In this document: positions 29,071 through 40,109 of the stretch, in pieces
Layout of the letters: each line of letters opens with the position of its first letter
Numbering within the stretch: position 1 is the first letter of the stretch
Source: Mesostigma viride
Lineage: Eukaryota > Streptophyta > Mesostigmatophyceae > Mesostigmatales > Mesostigmataceae
Assembly (NCBI GenBank): GCA_009746045.1
Contig: RPFO01001534.1
Location: 1 to 48,860, forward strand
Length of the DNA stretch: 48,860 nucleotides
Direction: 5' to 3'
The notes under the pieces: generated by a model
The model's database searches: none
What the model saw: only the letters and a program-made list of their open reading frames with translations
What the model was told of the DNA's origin: nothing
Translations under genes and position numbers: made by a program

Positions 29071-31745
29071 ATGGCTTCCAACAACGGCAACAACGGCAAC
29101 AACAACAAGGGGAAGGCGCCTGCCAGGCGCACCTCACCCCGCCTTTCGCCGGAGGGCACGCCCTCCACCACCGATGCGAGGGTGACGCCCAACGTCCCTT
29201 CCGCACGGTGGTCGCTGACCAACCCAGGCGTCGGGGCCCGCAGGTGGGGCCCGGCGCCCGGGGGATGGCGAGCGGGCGGCCGTTTGCCACTGGCGGTTTG
29301 TCCGCCATGGCACCTGGGGGGCAGGTCCCCCGGGCACGACGTTCACCCGTCGCAGGTGACGGGGGTCGTGAGCGGAGTGATTCCTCCGAGGAGGATGGCG
29401 AGGTGCCGCCTGCGAGGCCTCGGCCTTCGCTTGAGCTTTCGTCGCAGACACCTGCGACGTCTGGCAACCTTTCCGTGGGCCGACAGATGGCCACCATGGA
29501 CATTGACCGGTATGGGGAACATGTTCCGCCCCCGGTCATGTTCGGGCGCCCACCCCATTTTCTCCCCCTTGGGGAGGACGACATCCCGGCGTTCATTGCG
29601 GTGAACGGCCGGATCTTGCTCGATCGTTTTCAGTTGCTTCCAGATGAGCAGATACACGCGATAGAGGTTCATCGGGTGCACTCGCTGATCGAGGGGCGTC
29701 TTAGGATGCAGTCCCACTGGTTCAGGTGGCGGTTTGGCTGTACTGTTTCGCCAATCGGCCGCGGCACAACCCCGGCACTGTTGATCAGTGGGCGTCCAGG
29801 CAGCGCCAGAGAGAGGCGCTGCGCGTGGTCTCCAGACCAGAGATCGCGCTGACTCCGTTGCCAGCGTGGCCCCAAGTCACGCCAGTTGGCTGGGGCCCGG
29901 ATAGGCGTGAGGCGGCTGCGATGCCGCCTGCGACGGGGCGCGGGGCGGCAGACGCCCCCAACACGCCCATGGGTGGTGAAGCCACCCAGGACCCTCTGGC
30001 AGGTCAGAGGGTCCAACCTCAGCCGCAGGCTCCCCCGCCCCGCGTGGGGGGCCAGGTGGCTGAGGAGGCCACCGGGGTCGCAGGGACCCCGGCGGCGACA
30101 CAAGCGCCCGGGGTCGCAGGGACCCCGGCAGCGACGCCGGCGCCTCCGGCGCTGGCGGGGGATGCAGCCCCCATGGAGGGTGTCACGGGCACCTCCAGCG
30201 GCTCTGGGGGGCAGGCCCCCTCTAGTCGCACCAAGGACAAGTCCCTGGCAGGGCCGGAGGGGCCCCAGGGTCCCACCGCAGCTGGGCAGCAACCAGCACT
30301 GCTGGAGGGCGACCTGCAAGGTCGCGACTTCATCACCCTGGTGATGAGGCCGTGTGGCGTGCCATACAGACAGCCACAGCCTCCTTCCGTGGGCTGGCCG
30401 ACAGGAGCCAGCAGATGCATGTCGCGGAGGCGGGCAGCCTGGTGTGTGCAATCATCACGCACATCCTGGGCCTGCCCAACCTCCAAGAGGGCACACGCAG
30501 GGTGTGCGACGACCTGCTGCCTGCCCTGCAGGCTCTCCTCTCAGGGAGGAGGGTGCAGGGCAGCAGGGTGCGTCTGGTGCGTTTGCTGGAGCTCCTACAC
30601 AACGCCATCCTGAGAGGGGCGGGTAGGTGGCTAACTCTGCCTACCTGGTTGCATCACAATCTTACTAACCCTACTGACGATGAAGTGTCCCTCTCTCCCA
30701 CCTTCCATGATTGGGAGGAGGCCCGCAGCAGGAGGCGGGAAGTGACACACACTCACACCCCCACCAGCCCACCCCTATGTTGTCTAACCCTCCTACACAG
30801 CCCATGTTTGCCCATCCTGCTCAGCTCACTCAAGTAGCACTTCCCTCTCAGCAGGTCTCTCCTGTGAATGCTGCAGCAGCAACACCATCTTCTCCCTCTC
30901 CCCCTGCATCCCCCTCTAGGTTGCCCACTTACAATGAAAACCGTCCTGTGGATAGGATTAATGTCAGGGGGCTGCCTGAGGGGTATACTAGGGAGCAGGG
31001 GAATCATGCACTTCTCTCTCTGCAGCTGGCTAGGGAGGAACTGAATGTCAAGAATTGGTTTGGATCTCTCATGCAGGGGGATTTTTACCATCAGTCCTCT
31101 TCTCAGATTCAGAATCTCATTCTTGTCTTCCAGCGTAGGTATCCCAAGTGGCAGGACACGCAGGCTAGGGCAGTTTGGGAGGCTTTCATGAAGGAGCTAA
31201 CTGACCTCCTCTCCACCCCCTCATCTGTGGACATCTATGGGGCATTCAGGTGGGTAGAGGAATACAGGGTCACATCAGTGGACTATGTGGCTGAGACAAA
31301 GAAATATGAGCTAGCCATCAAAGCACGTCCTGATGTCCAGCAGCTAGATCACAAGTTCTTGCTGCGTTCCTTCCTTGAGAAACTCAAACTTGACAAAAAC
31401 ACCTACGCCATGCTTGCAACAGGAATGGCAAAGTACTGGGAGGACATGAAGGAGGCATTGGATTATATCAAGCTGGCCTTGGCTCCCCTTAGCCAGGGGG
31501 CCATGGGCACCTCTGTAAAGAGGGTCAGGGGGGAAGAGAGGGAGGAGGAGGATAGGGAGAGGGAAGACAGGAGCAAGAGACCTGTCACTATGGCAGAAGT
31601 CAAGTCCCTGCTGGGACAAATGTTTAAGGGCAAGGGCAAGGGCAAGGGCAAGGGCAAGGGCAAGGGCAGGGGCTGGGGCAAGGGCAAGGGTAAGGGGCAG
31701 TCTCCCTCCAAGGGGGGCAGCTCCAGCAACAACAACAACAACAGT

Positions 31746-31793
<48 letters not shown>

Positions 31794-34700
31794 AACAACA
31801 ACAACAACAAGAAGCAGGACAAGGAGGACAAGTCTTCTCAGCGGTGCACCCGCTGTGGCATGAAGTACCACCTGCGGCCCACCTGCCGCAAGAACGTGGA
31901 CGAGCTGGGGCATTTGGACGTCCTGTGCCACAAGTGCCACGGGCCGCCCCACGGTGACCCCAAGGACTGCAAGCGGCCTCCTTACGGCAAGAAGTGTGAG
32001 TCTCCCTCTCATGCTGGCTTGAGTGTGCCTGCTTCACCTTCTTCTTCTGCATGCCCCACTGTCAGAGCAGTGAGCAGTTCTGGAAAGGTGCTACAGCTGG
32101 TTTCAGAAGATTATGTCTCTAAACCAACCTTCACATCTATGGTTCCCAAGGTGTGCAGAGTGTCCCCAGCAGAGGATGCTCAGATCAGTTTTCAGGAGCT
32201 TGCTTTGCAGTTGCATTTCCTTTATGGGCATGAAGTGAGTGCAGAGGTGGTGGCAGCAGCAATAGGGGGGGCAGCACTCAGACGTGCATGCCAGGTGGTC
32301 AGATCCCACTGCCAGCATTGTCAGTTCAATGCACCCAAACCCCCTAAGTGGCATGTAGCTACCCCACCTAAGAGCAAGGGCAGGGTGGTAGGAGATGTCT
32401 TTCATATCAAAGGACAATCTTACTTGGCACTTAAAGATGCATGGTCAAGGTACACAACCATTGAACCATTACCTGGAATGGACAAGACACAGTTGCTCAG
32501 GGCTCTCTTGATTGCTCAGGCCAGGTACTACCCTGTGGAGGCATTGTTACTGGATCAGCAGTTCACATGTCTTGCCAATGAACCAGGGTGTGAGGCTATT
32601 GATCTGGCTGGGCTAGAAGATCATGAGAGGCAAGGCATTATTGAAAGGGCCATCAGGTCCATTAAAACCCTTGTAGCCAAAGAAGATGGCAATCTGCTGG
32701 CTGACAGTGGGTCCTATGCTGACAGAGCTCTGTGGTCCACCAGGTTGTGCCAAGTCCTCAACAGGAGGCCACTCATGAAAACCCCACAAGGGGTGGTCAT
32801 TACACCAGATGGATTGCATGCAGGCATTTATCCACCTGAGGTACTAGCCCTCTACAACGCACAGCGAGCACAGACAGCTAGCAGGTTAGCTGTCAAGGAT
32901 GCAAAGCATCCACGTCCCACCTTCAGAGAAGGGGATCAGGTCCTATTCTACAAGGAGTCGGGACTAGGCAAGGTGGGTACCTGGCATGGGCCAGCCACCA
33001 TCCTAAAGTTTAACACCACTGGCAGGACAGTGTTAGTTAAACACAATGACACGGGAAAAATTCACAGGTGTTCACCTCACAGGATGAAATTGTATTTTCC
33101 AACTGTGTCAGACGTGGCAGAGGAGGAAGAGCTGTTGGCCGACAGCCCTGTACAGTTGCCTGGCATCCCAGCGTTGCCCAGTGAGTGGTTGTTTGGAACA
33201 CCCACTGGTGAGTGTGAGAGCCACACCCACTGTGACACCCAGGTCACCCTTGATGATTGCAGGCAGTCACTGCAGGATTGGCCCCCTGCAGCAGAGGGTC
33301 ACATTGGCAAAACAGGTGATCAGCAACCTATCACCTCTACAAGTGTGAACATAGCTCAGCCACTAGCTGCACCTTCCAAACGCAGCCTAGCAGACGCTGT
33401 TCGCATTTTACAAGCAGCTCATAGAGCCAAAGCTCAAACTGCTGCAGGATCAGCTAAGGTGGGGAAGGTTGGGCAGAATGACAATAGCCCATTTATGGTT
33501 GCAGTGGACACACAAGCCCAGGTCAGCATTATCAGTGCCCTGGCTGTGCCCCATTTGCCTTTGGAACCTTCACCCTGGCACCATGTGGCTGATTTCTCAG
33601 GGCAGTCATCCCTCAAGGTATTAGGTCAGGTCATGTTGACTATACTCGGTATCCCCACTCCTTTTCAGGTATTGGAAGGTTATAAAGGGAATGCTTTGTT
33701 GGGGGATCCTTTTCTCTGTTACCCTGGTGTCCTCATATCCAGTGATAGACTATCCATCCAGGACATGGGTGGTGTTGATCTGAATCATTTCAAAATTTCT
33801 CTTGAAAAACTTCTTAACACCAACATTGCTTCTGTAAAATTTGCTACACCCAAGTATGCCCCAGGGCAAGAACCCTGTGTGGCAGACCTGGTTCACAACC
33901 AAAAACTTCATCCCAACTCATTTGGATTGGGCAAGCATGATGTGGCTAAAATGTCTCCTCTTTCTTATGAACAGATAGAGCAAGACTGTCGCACACACAT
34001 AGGATTCCTAAAATGGGTGGAGGCCTTTAACAAGGCCAGGGAAGAATGGGTAGTGCCAGATCCTCTTAGTCCTTCTCATACTCCCCTGTCACACCTATTG
34101 ACAAAAAGCCTGCAGGGTGCAAGCACTTGCGCCTGAAGTTTGTGTGTAAACATAAGCCAGCAGCAGATGGGTCAGTCATCTTTCATGCTAGACCTTGTGT
34201 GACAGAGTTCAAGGGCACCACTGATCTGACAGAGGCAGAGTTGTACACGCCAGGCATTCAGCAAACATCCCTAAAAATCTTGCTGTCTGTCTTTGTGGGT
34301 CATCTCAATGATGGGGATGACTATATCTGTAAGGCTACAGACATTAAAAGGGCTTTCCTGAAAGGCTCACCTGAGATAGCACAACAAGTGTGGCATGGTC
34401 AGGTGTACGTAGTCTCCACTCCCAGAGTTTGGGCAAAACACATCCCTCAGCAGTACCTGAAAGCTAACATAGGTGTTGAAGGGCTGCAATCAGCTCCTCG
34501 CATTTTCAGGATGTCAGCTCAGGCTGTGTTTGAAAAGTTAGGGGCTAGATATGATGACATAGACCCTTGCTTCTTTGTGGTCCCACACCCTCATGGCATT
34601 CTCACCTTTGTGTGGCATGGGGATGATCAGCTGATTGCTGGGCCAAGGCGTGCTGTGGATGATTTTATTCAACAAGTGTCACAGCATTTTGAGATTGGCA

Positions 34701-35554
34701 AGCAAGTAGAGCTGGGCACCACTGCCATAAAATTTTGTGGCACAATGTTACAACTCCAGCAGCATCAAAACCAGTGGGTGTGTGCACTCTACTCTCCCAA
34801 TGATTACATGCACAGCTGCTTGGAGGTTTTGCAAACAAAAATCAAACCTGGAGCCTGTCCTACCATTAGAGGCAAGCTGGGGTGGTTGTGCTCAACGTGT
34901 GCACCTCACCTGGCTGTGGTTAGCAGAGTTGATGATGATGTCTTGATGCAAGTAGGTCACAAAGCCATCACCAAAACTCTCCAGGAGGGCCCTCCCCTTA
35001 TCTTGCACTCCTTGGATCTCCACAAAACCATTCACATCCAAGCTATGATGGATAGTTCCATGGAGTCCAGGCAGATTACCAAGATGCAGGCAAGGGAGTC
35101 AGGCTTGTATTTTGTGCAGAATGATGATGCACCCTTGTCTCTCATTTCATGGTACAGCCGGTTGCATAGACGCAAGGCTGTCAGCAGCAATGCTGCTGAG
35201 TGCAGGGCAGTGGTGTCAGCAGTGCTTCATGCCAGGTACTTGAATCATGTGCTGGTTTGGTTGCAGATGCAAGCAGGCAGCAATGCTGGGGTGGTGGCAC
35301 ACTTGCTCACTGACAGTCAGTCAGTCCTCAGTTTCCTTGCTAACCCCTATGCTGTCCACACTGATCTTGACTGGGTGGTCCTGAAACAGGAGTCCACCTA
35401 CTGGGAGTCCACCCGTCACGTGGAGGACAAACACAACGCTGCTGATGCACTCACTAAAGTGCCTCAGCAGGCAGCTGAACAATATCAGCTGTTGTACCAC
35501 TTGATGAACCCCTATGGCAAGCAGGCAACCCTGCCCCATAGGGGGGACGCCTAG
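29071..35554 (+). CDS. Gag-Pol polyprotein of the LTR element, five frameshifts
   Basis: It starts MASNNGNNG at 29071. Five frame changes (about 29.2, 29.72, 30.35, 30.77 and 34.085 kb) are each equal to one lost base. Restored, it would be about 2,160 aa. Order: low-complexity N-terminus, helical Gag ('MHVAEAGSLVCAIITHIL', later 'LEKLKLDKNTYAML'), Gly-Lys repeats, poly-Asn, and a Cys/His zinc region ('RCTRCGMKYH', 'CHKCHGPPHGD'). The integrase follows, with an HHCC-like part near 32.22-32.33 kb and catalytic D at 'VGDVFHIK', D at 'LLLDQQF', E at 'GIIERAIRS' (29 residues between the last two). Next are a retropepsin-like domain ('VAVDTQAQVSII', later 'ALLGDPFL'), RT ('DIKRAFLKG', 'VWHGDDQLIAG') and copia-type RNase H ('ISWYSR', 'AAECRAV', 'LLTDSQS', 'NAADALTK'). 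Confidence 0.85.
31626..31700 (+). repeat. GGCAAG hexanucleotide tandem repeat (Gly-Lys)
   Basis: Roughly ten copies of GGCAAG, with a few variants, encode a Gly-Lys run at the end of Gag. It is basic and probably binds RNA. Confidence 0.9.
31721..31811 (+). repeat. AAC trinucleotide repeat (poly-Asn)
   Basis: About 28 AAC codons with rare AGT/AAT interruptions encode poly-Asn between the Gly-Lys run and the zinc region. It is a likely length-variable microsatellite. Confidence 0.95.
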
Positions 35555-36619
35555 CAGGGTCCTGTTCACCAGGGCCGCCTAGGTCACCCAGTACCCCTTG
35601 GGCAGGTCCAAGGGGTAGGTTGTGGCTTCCAGCAAGGGGGGTTGGTTGGAGTCTGTTTTCATACATCTGCGTGCCCTATGCCCAATAAAATCTGTTTTGA
35701 TTTTCTCAACACCATGGAATTTCGTTATGCACACCTTCATAGGTGGGCATGGGATGTATCTCACACCTTTATTCCCTAGGGCGTATGCCTTGGTGGAATG
35801 GCCTTGAGCTCAGTGGCTCAGGTGCCCCCATTCAAGTGGAGGGTCAAAGCTCCCTTGACAGGTGGTTACCCAGGACCCCAGTTCACTGTGGATATCCTGG
35901 GCCACCTGGCCTTACTGTTCAGTGGCAGTAAAGGCATGGGTGCTGTCATGTTGTCTAGTACAACGTGCTCAGCACAGGTGCAGGATGAAATATTCCTGTC
36001 ACCTGTCACCAGGACTTCAGTCACCCATGTGCAGGGCAGGGGTGGCTGGTCTCCCACGTTGTGCAGGTGCAATGTGGCCAGGTCCAGGATGTCATAGTCC
36101 TGTCACCTGTCACTCGGACTTCAGCCCCCTCTGTGCAGGGCAGGGGTGGCTGGTCCTCACATGTTGTGCAGGTACAACATGGACAGTGCAGGGTGCAATA
36201 AACCTGTCCACTGTCACTCCTCAGGTTGCAGGTAACCTGAGCTCAGTTGACCCAGCCTGGCTGGGTATTTTCTCTCTGAGTGGGCGATGATGATGGAACA
36301 ACATGGAACCTCTTAAACGGTTACCTTGGCATTTTTTTACAAGGCTCTCTTGGCTGGTGGTGCACTCCCTGGATAGGCAGACAGGCATAGCTATCTCCCT
36401 TGTGAGCTCGCGAGGAGGAGGAACTCCCCGGGCATGTTGAGCTAAACGTGATGCCATCACAAGTATTGCACGAGTTCTGGGGCCCATCTTTTTCAGTCCA
36501 GATGTTGCAGTATGGGTGTCAGTTGCTCAGCACCTCAGTCAGCTTGGAGTCAGTCTCCTAGCTGGGCAGGGTCAGGCTTGAAGTCGCTAGCCTTCAACCT
36601 GAAAGGAAAACATAATGGG
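35555..36619 (+). other. 3' non-coding region of the LTR element, with degenerate repeats and PPT
   Basis: No gene is seen. AATAAA occurs at about 35685 (CCCAATAAAATC). Between about 35975 and 36210 a unit of roughly 110 bp is repeated twice, imperfectly: CCTGTCACCTGTCAC, then GTGCAGGGCAGGGGTGGCTG, then a GTTGTGCAGGT segment. The last 19 bp before the LTR (GAAAGGAAAACATAATGGG, 36601-36619) are a purine-rich tract suited to prime plus-strand synthesis. Confidence 0.7.
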
Positions 36620-37074
36620 AGTTAGATGAGATGCTTAGGCTGACACACGGATTTCCGGCCTGCGCGCCGCGTATTGCCTACCGCGGCTGAGCGGGACACC
36701 TCAGTACAGTACGGCAGGGTGTACGGTACTGAGGTGTCATGTGGACCGATGTGCGGTTAGTGCCAGACTGTTCCTAGGTGCTAGCTCGACCCGCCAGGTC
36801 CGGTGTAGCCGGGCCTGACGGGCCGAGTCTTAGCTGGATGCTAGTGACGTGGTCGCATGGCATTGCAGTGTACACTTGTCCACTGGTCGTGTGCTGCAGG
36901 TAGCACCGCCATAGGCATATAGGCGTAGCACTGGGGAGTGCCACAGCACCCGAGTCTGCCCAGTTCCATTCTGAGCCCTCAGCTTTCATCTCTCTCTCAT
37001 TGTATTATTGTAATACAATCATCATTCGCTCTCAGCTTTCGCAGTTGTTCGTCGTCCCTAGTCTCCATCCAACT
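36620..37074 (+). repeat. 3' LTR (455 bp)
   Basis: Same length, ends and hairpin as the 5' LTR, with one difference (C at 36785). It is followed by the second ACCGG at 37075-37079. Confidence 0.92.
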
Positions 37075-37258
37075 ACCGGGAACCGGGACGTCCGCGTCCG
37101 TCCTCGCCCCCGTCGTCGTCGCCCTCCGTCCCGAAGCCGTCCCCTCCGACCGTCCCGCTGCCGTCCTTGCTTCTCCACCAGGACCCGGACGATCGGTCGC
37201 GCGTCGATCGGAACCCGGCTCCGAAGAACGAGCGAGCCGAATGGAATCCGGGCGCCAT
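37075..37258 (-). pseudogene. 5' part of the virus-like gene split by the LTR element
   Basis: ATG at 37258 opens MAPGFHSARSFFGAGFRST, continuing 61 codons (Gly/Asp-rich, ending 'GRGRPGSR') to the element boundary. In the present sequence the frame stops at a TAG created by the LTR end. The 3' part lies at 28573 and below. The two parts are in phase once the element and one ACCGG are removed. Unknown function. Confidence 0.6.
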
Positions 37259-37296
37259 GAGCGGATCGATCGAGTCGAGTCGCGCGAAAACCGCGG

Positions 37297-37302
37297 TATA
37301 AA
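37297..37302 (+). promoter_or_regulatory. TATAAA box
   Basis: A perfect TATAAA in GC-rich DNA, 88 bp upstream of the ATG at 37390 and 39 bp upstream of the minus-strand ATG at 37258. The distance suggests an untranslated leader of about 60 bp for the rightward gene. Confidence 0.5.
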
Positions 37303-37389
37303 GGGAGGGGACATTTTCTCGTCCCGTTCGTGCACGAGACGCGCGCGTCTCTCCCCCCCCCTCCCTTCCCCGACAAAAGACACGCGGAC

Positions 37390-37728
37390 ATGGGCAACGT
37401 CCTTGACACTCTCCGCGGACTCGTGGACGGTCTCGTCGTCCGCGCGTACCCGTACCTCCACGGACACCGGGACGATCCGGACGAACTCTACCGCGGGTAC
37501 ACGAACCGAGAGGCGTACGAGCAGTTCCTGGCGGACGTGGACCGAGAAATCCGCCTGCGCGCGGAGAAGGGCCATAGCGGGTGGTTCGACCTGGCGACGA
37601 GGGAGGATCTGGAATCGGCGCGCCAACGCGCGACGCCCGAAAACTGGCACGAGGTGTTCGACGGGTTGTACGCGAACGACCCCGAAAGGACCGCTGTCGC
37701 CGGACTGGCGCACCCGTCCGTAACTTGA
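37390..37728 (+). CDS. Small hypothetical protein (112 aa)
   Basis: It starts MGNVLDTLRGLVDGLVVRAY. It is acidic, Tyr- and Arg-rich and probably all-helical, with segments 'NREAYEQFLADVDREIRLRA' and 'ENWHEVFDGLY'. Gly2 could be myristoylated, but position 6 is Asp rather than Ser/Thr, so this is weak. No family is recognised. It has a TATA box upstream and AATAAA at 37852. It lies divergent from the split gene and convergent with the next minus-strand gene. Confidence 0.55.
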   Translation: MGNVLDTLRGLVDGLVVRAYPYLHGHRDDPDELYRGYTNREAYEQFLADVDREIRLRAEKGHSGWFDLATREDLESARQRATPENWHEVFDGLYANDPERTAVAGLAHPSVT

Positions 37729-37931
37729 CAAAAAAAGCGACGAACGCGCGAGTCCGCGAGTCCGCGAGTCCGCAAAAGAGTCCTAGGAGTGAGACTCTAG
37801 CGTTACCAAACAAACAAAGACGCCACGTGGCATTTATAAATCGATTGTATTGAATAAAAAATCGTAATAAACGGAATTATCGTCCACGCATCATCAAACC
37901 AACGCAAACACGTCACTAGTAGAAAGCTAGT
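37729..37931. other. Intergenic region with short repeats, AATAAA and a GCCACGTGGC palindrome
   Basis: Between two converging genes. It contains three tandem GCGAGTCC(G) units at about 37745-37772, a 10-bp palindrome GCCACGTGGC at 37822-37831, and AATAAA at 37852. A short CTAGT/AAGCTAG inverted pair lies near 37914-37931. Confidence 0.6.
37822..37831. promoter_or_regulatory. GCCACGTGGC palindrome (G-box), copy 1 of 5
   Basis: A 10-bp perfect palindrome with a CACGTG core. The other copies are at 40968, 41171, 42793 and 42953. Confidence 0.5.
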
Positions 37932-39274
37932 CTAATTCCCCGCATCGCACTCGACGTCGCTCTCGCGGACCACGACGCCCGGCGCGAGGGCCAGGCCCTC
38001 GACCCACTTCACGTTCTTGGCAGGCGGGCCGTCCACCGTGACGTCGCGGCCCCTCTTCCGCCCGCTCAATCGGATGCCGCGTGCGGCCAGCTGTGCGGCG
38101 ACCACCTCGTTGGGGACGGTGAAGCGCCGGGACGCCGGCCATCCGAGGTGACGCTCGAAGTAGAGGTGTCGGAAGGCGGACAAGGACATGCGAGCGTCCG
38201 GCACGCGCGCGAACAGACGCGACGGGAGATCTCCGACGAACGGCTCGGCGCGCGTCGCTTTAACGCCCCCAGACGCGCGGACGGCAGCCGAAATCTGGCT
38301 CGACACGTTCGGCGACACGCGGAGGGCGGCGACGGCGTCCTGCCCGGATCCGGCCGCGTCTTCGAGGGGCGTCTGGAGGGGCAAGGCGTCCTCCGCCGTC
38401 GAGGGCCATCCGAGTACGTCCGTCAGGTGATCCGACATGTGCGTCCCGGCCCTCGTCCTCCCCTTGGCAGACTCGTCGTAGTCCCAGGAGACCTGACGCC
38501 TCATCTCGGCGATCGTCCTATCGAGCCACTCGGGGCGCGGGACGCGCTTGCGGTCGTACGCGCGCCGGGCGACGCGGAACTGGCACAGATGTGCGAACGC
38601 ATGGGGGCGTCGAAGGTGGGACTCGAACGCGTCCTCCTCGTCCGTGCACTCGAGACGGTCCAGATCCTCCTCATCCAGCACGGCGGAGGTCTCGGCGAGC
38701 CGCGCTTGTATCAGCTCCTTGCGCGCGATCGCGGCGAAGTACCCGTCGTCGTCGAAGGACGCGGGCTTCGGGAGCGGCGACGGGTCGAACGGGTACCCGC
38801 CGGCCGGAGGACGGACGAGGAGACGGCAGAGCGTCAGGCCGTCGCCGAAATCGCTCACGACGGCGCCGTAGGCGGCGGCGATGGCGGATATCAGGTTGAA
38901 ATGCGCGCCGCGCGCCTGCGGGCGGTCGCCCGCCAGGCCGGACCGGTCGTACGCCGGCAGGCCCTTGGACAGGAGGAAGCGGTCCATCTCGTCGGCGAAC
39001 TGGGACGTCGTGACGCACGCCGAGTCCCTCGGGTCCCTGACGACCGCGGCGTCGAACCAGGCGCACACGGCGCGGCACAGCGTCCTGGGATCCATCGGCG
39101 CGCGGACACTCGGGACATCCCGCGCGTCCTCGACCGACCCACAGGACACGAGGGGGCGAGTGGATCGACCTCCATGGGGGTGACAGACAGGGAGGGGTCC
39201 GGCACCGCGGCGGGACCGTCGGACTCGCCCGGCGTCCCCGCGAGACTATTGGACACGTCCCGTGTCTCGTTCAT
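37932..39274 (-). CDS. Hypothetical virus-like protein (about 445 aa), one frameshift near the N-terminus
   Basis: The frame 37932-39149 is open and coding-like; an in-frame ATG at 39095 (MDPRTLCRAVC) gives 387 aa. A better N-terminus may be the ATG at 39274 (MNETRDVSNSLAGTPGE), joined through one missing G near 39145. The body has a helical 'QFADEMDRFLLSKGLPAYD', 'GAHFNLISAIAAAYGAVVSD', an acidic stretch 'LDEEDLDRLECTDEEDAFES', and a C-terminal basic patch 'LSGRKRGRDVTVD', which could be a nuclear localisation signal. No family is recognised. It is the last gene before the repeat-rich region. Confidence 0.5.
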
Positions 39275-40109
39275 TCTACCGTGCGCGCTTCTATCGTTGA
39301 GAGGGAGAGAGGAAGGGATGAGGGGAGACGAGGGTCTCGGCGGCTCATGTAGGCGCACTCCTCCCGATCCTCCGAACCGACACGGATCCGATCCTCCGAA
39401 CCGACACGGGGATCGTCCGTCCCGCGGATCGACACGGCGCCAATCGACGATCGACGGTCCCAAACCCGCGAATCGTACCCGAATCGCGTCCGTCCCGCGG
39501 ATCCGGCGCACCGTACGTGGACCTCCCCGTGGACCTTCCCGTGGATCTCCTCGTGCCAGGACCCTACCCGTCCCCCAATTTCCCGCCAAAACCGAGCGAT
39601 CCGATTGGTCGCTACTTGGAGCGCCGCGCCATCCGTCACATCGGCGAAACGGAGCGATCCGATTGGTCGATACTCGGAGCGCCGCGCCGATTCGGCCCGA
39701 AACGGGTGCATCCCTCCGTTCCACCCTCCCTTTTTGCCCTCTTCACCCCCTTTTTTGACCCCCGACAACCCCCTTCCCGACCCCCGAAAAAGGCCTGTTC
39801 CGGTGTTCCGGCTCCCCCCCCTGGGCCGGTATCATTTGGAAAACTTTTTTTTTTATGGCCAGGAAAATGGCGTTTTGGACTTAGCCGATTTCGGCCTCCT
39901 CTCTCTCTCTTCCCTCTCTCTTCCCTCTCCCCTCTCCCTCCGATTCGACCCGATTCGGCCCGAGTCGACCCGAGAGTCCCCGATCCGACCCGAGAGTCCC
40001 CGATCGACCCGAAACTCCCCGAGTCAGCCCGAGATCTCCACGGAGAGCGCCGCGCCGATTTCCCCCAATTTCCCGCCAAAACCGAGCGACCCGATTGGTC
40101 GCTACTCAG
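39275..40109. other. Repeat-rich non-coding DNA
   Basis: No gene is supported. It is made of degenerate direct repeats (ACCGAGCGATCCGATTGGTC at 39591, a related copy at 39651, and again at 40081), each followed by GAGCGCCGCGCC. It also has pyrimidine-rich microsatellites (CTCTCT, TTCCCT) and a run of nine to ten T at about 39848. A block of about 290 bp (39651-39945) recurs as 40081-40390 and, inverted, in 40720-40943. Confidence 0.7.

Larger units (their letters stand above)
28574..37074 (+). mobile_element. Complete LTR retrotransposon, Ty1/copia-like, 8,501 bp
   Basis: It is bounded by 455-bp direct LTRs and a 5-bp target duplication. Inside are one gag-pol reading unit (29071-35554, with frameshifts), a 3' non-coding kilobase and a purine-rich tract before the 3' LTR. 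The LTRs differ at one of 455 positions, so insertion is recent on an evolutionary scale. RT and RNase H features are copia-like, but the domain order is Gag-INT-PR-RT-RH. Internal DNA from about 30,630 on is much less GC-rich and strikingly poor in CpG compared with the virus-like flanks. The element lies inside a minus-strand gene. Confidence 0.92.

Noticed and set aside
34080-34090. Programmed ribosomal frameshift in the LTR element
   Set aside because: The break falls between protease and RT. Four further breaks upstream have the same one-base-loss character, so a general indel problem is simpler than recoding.
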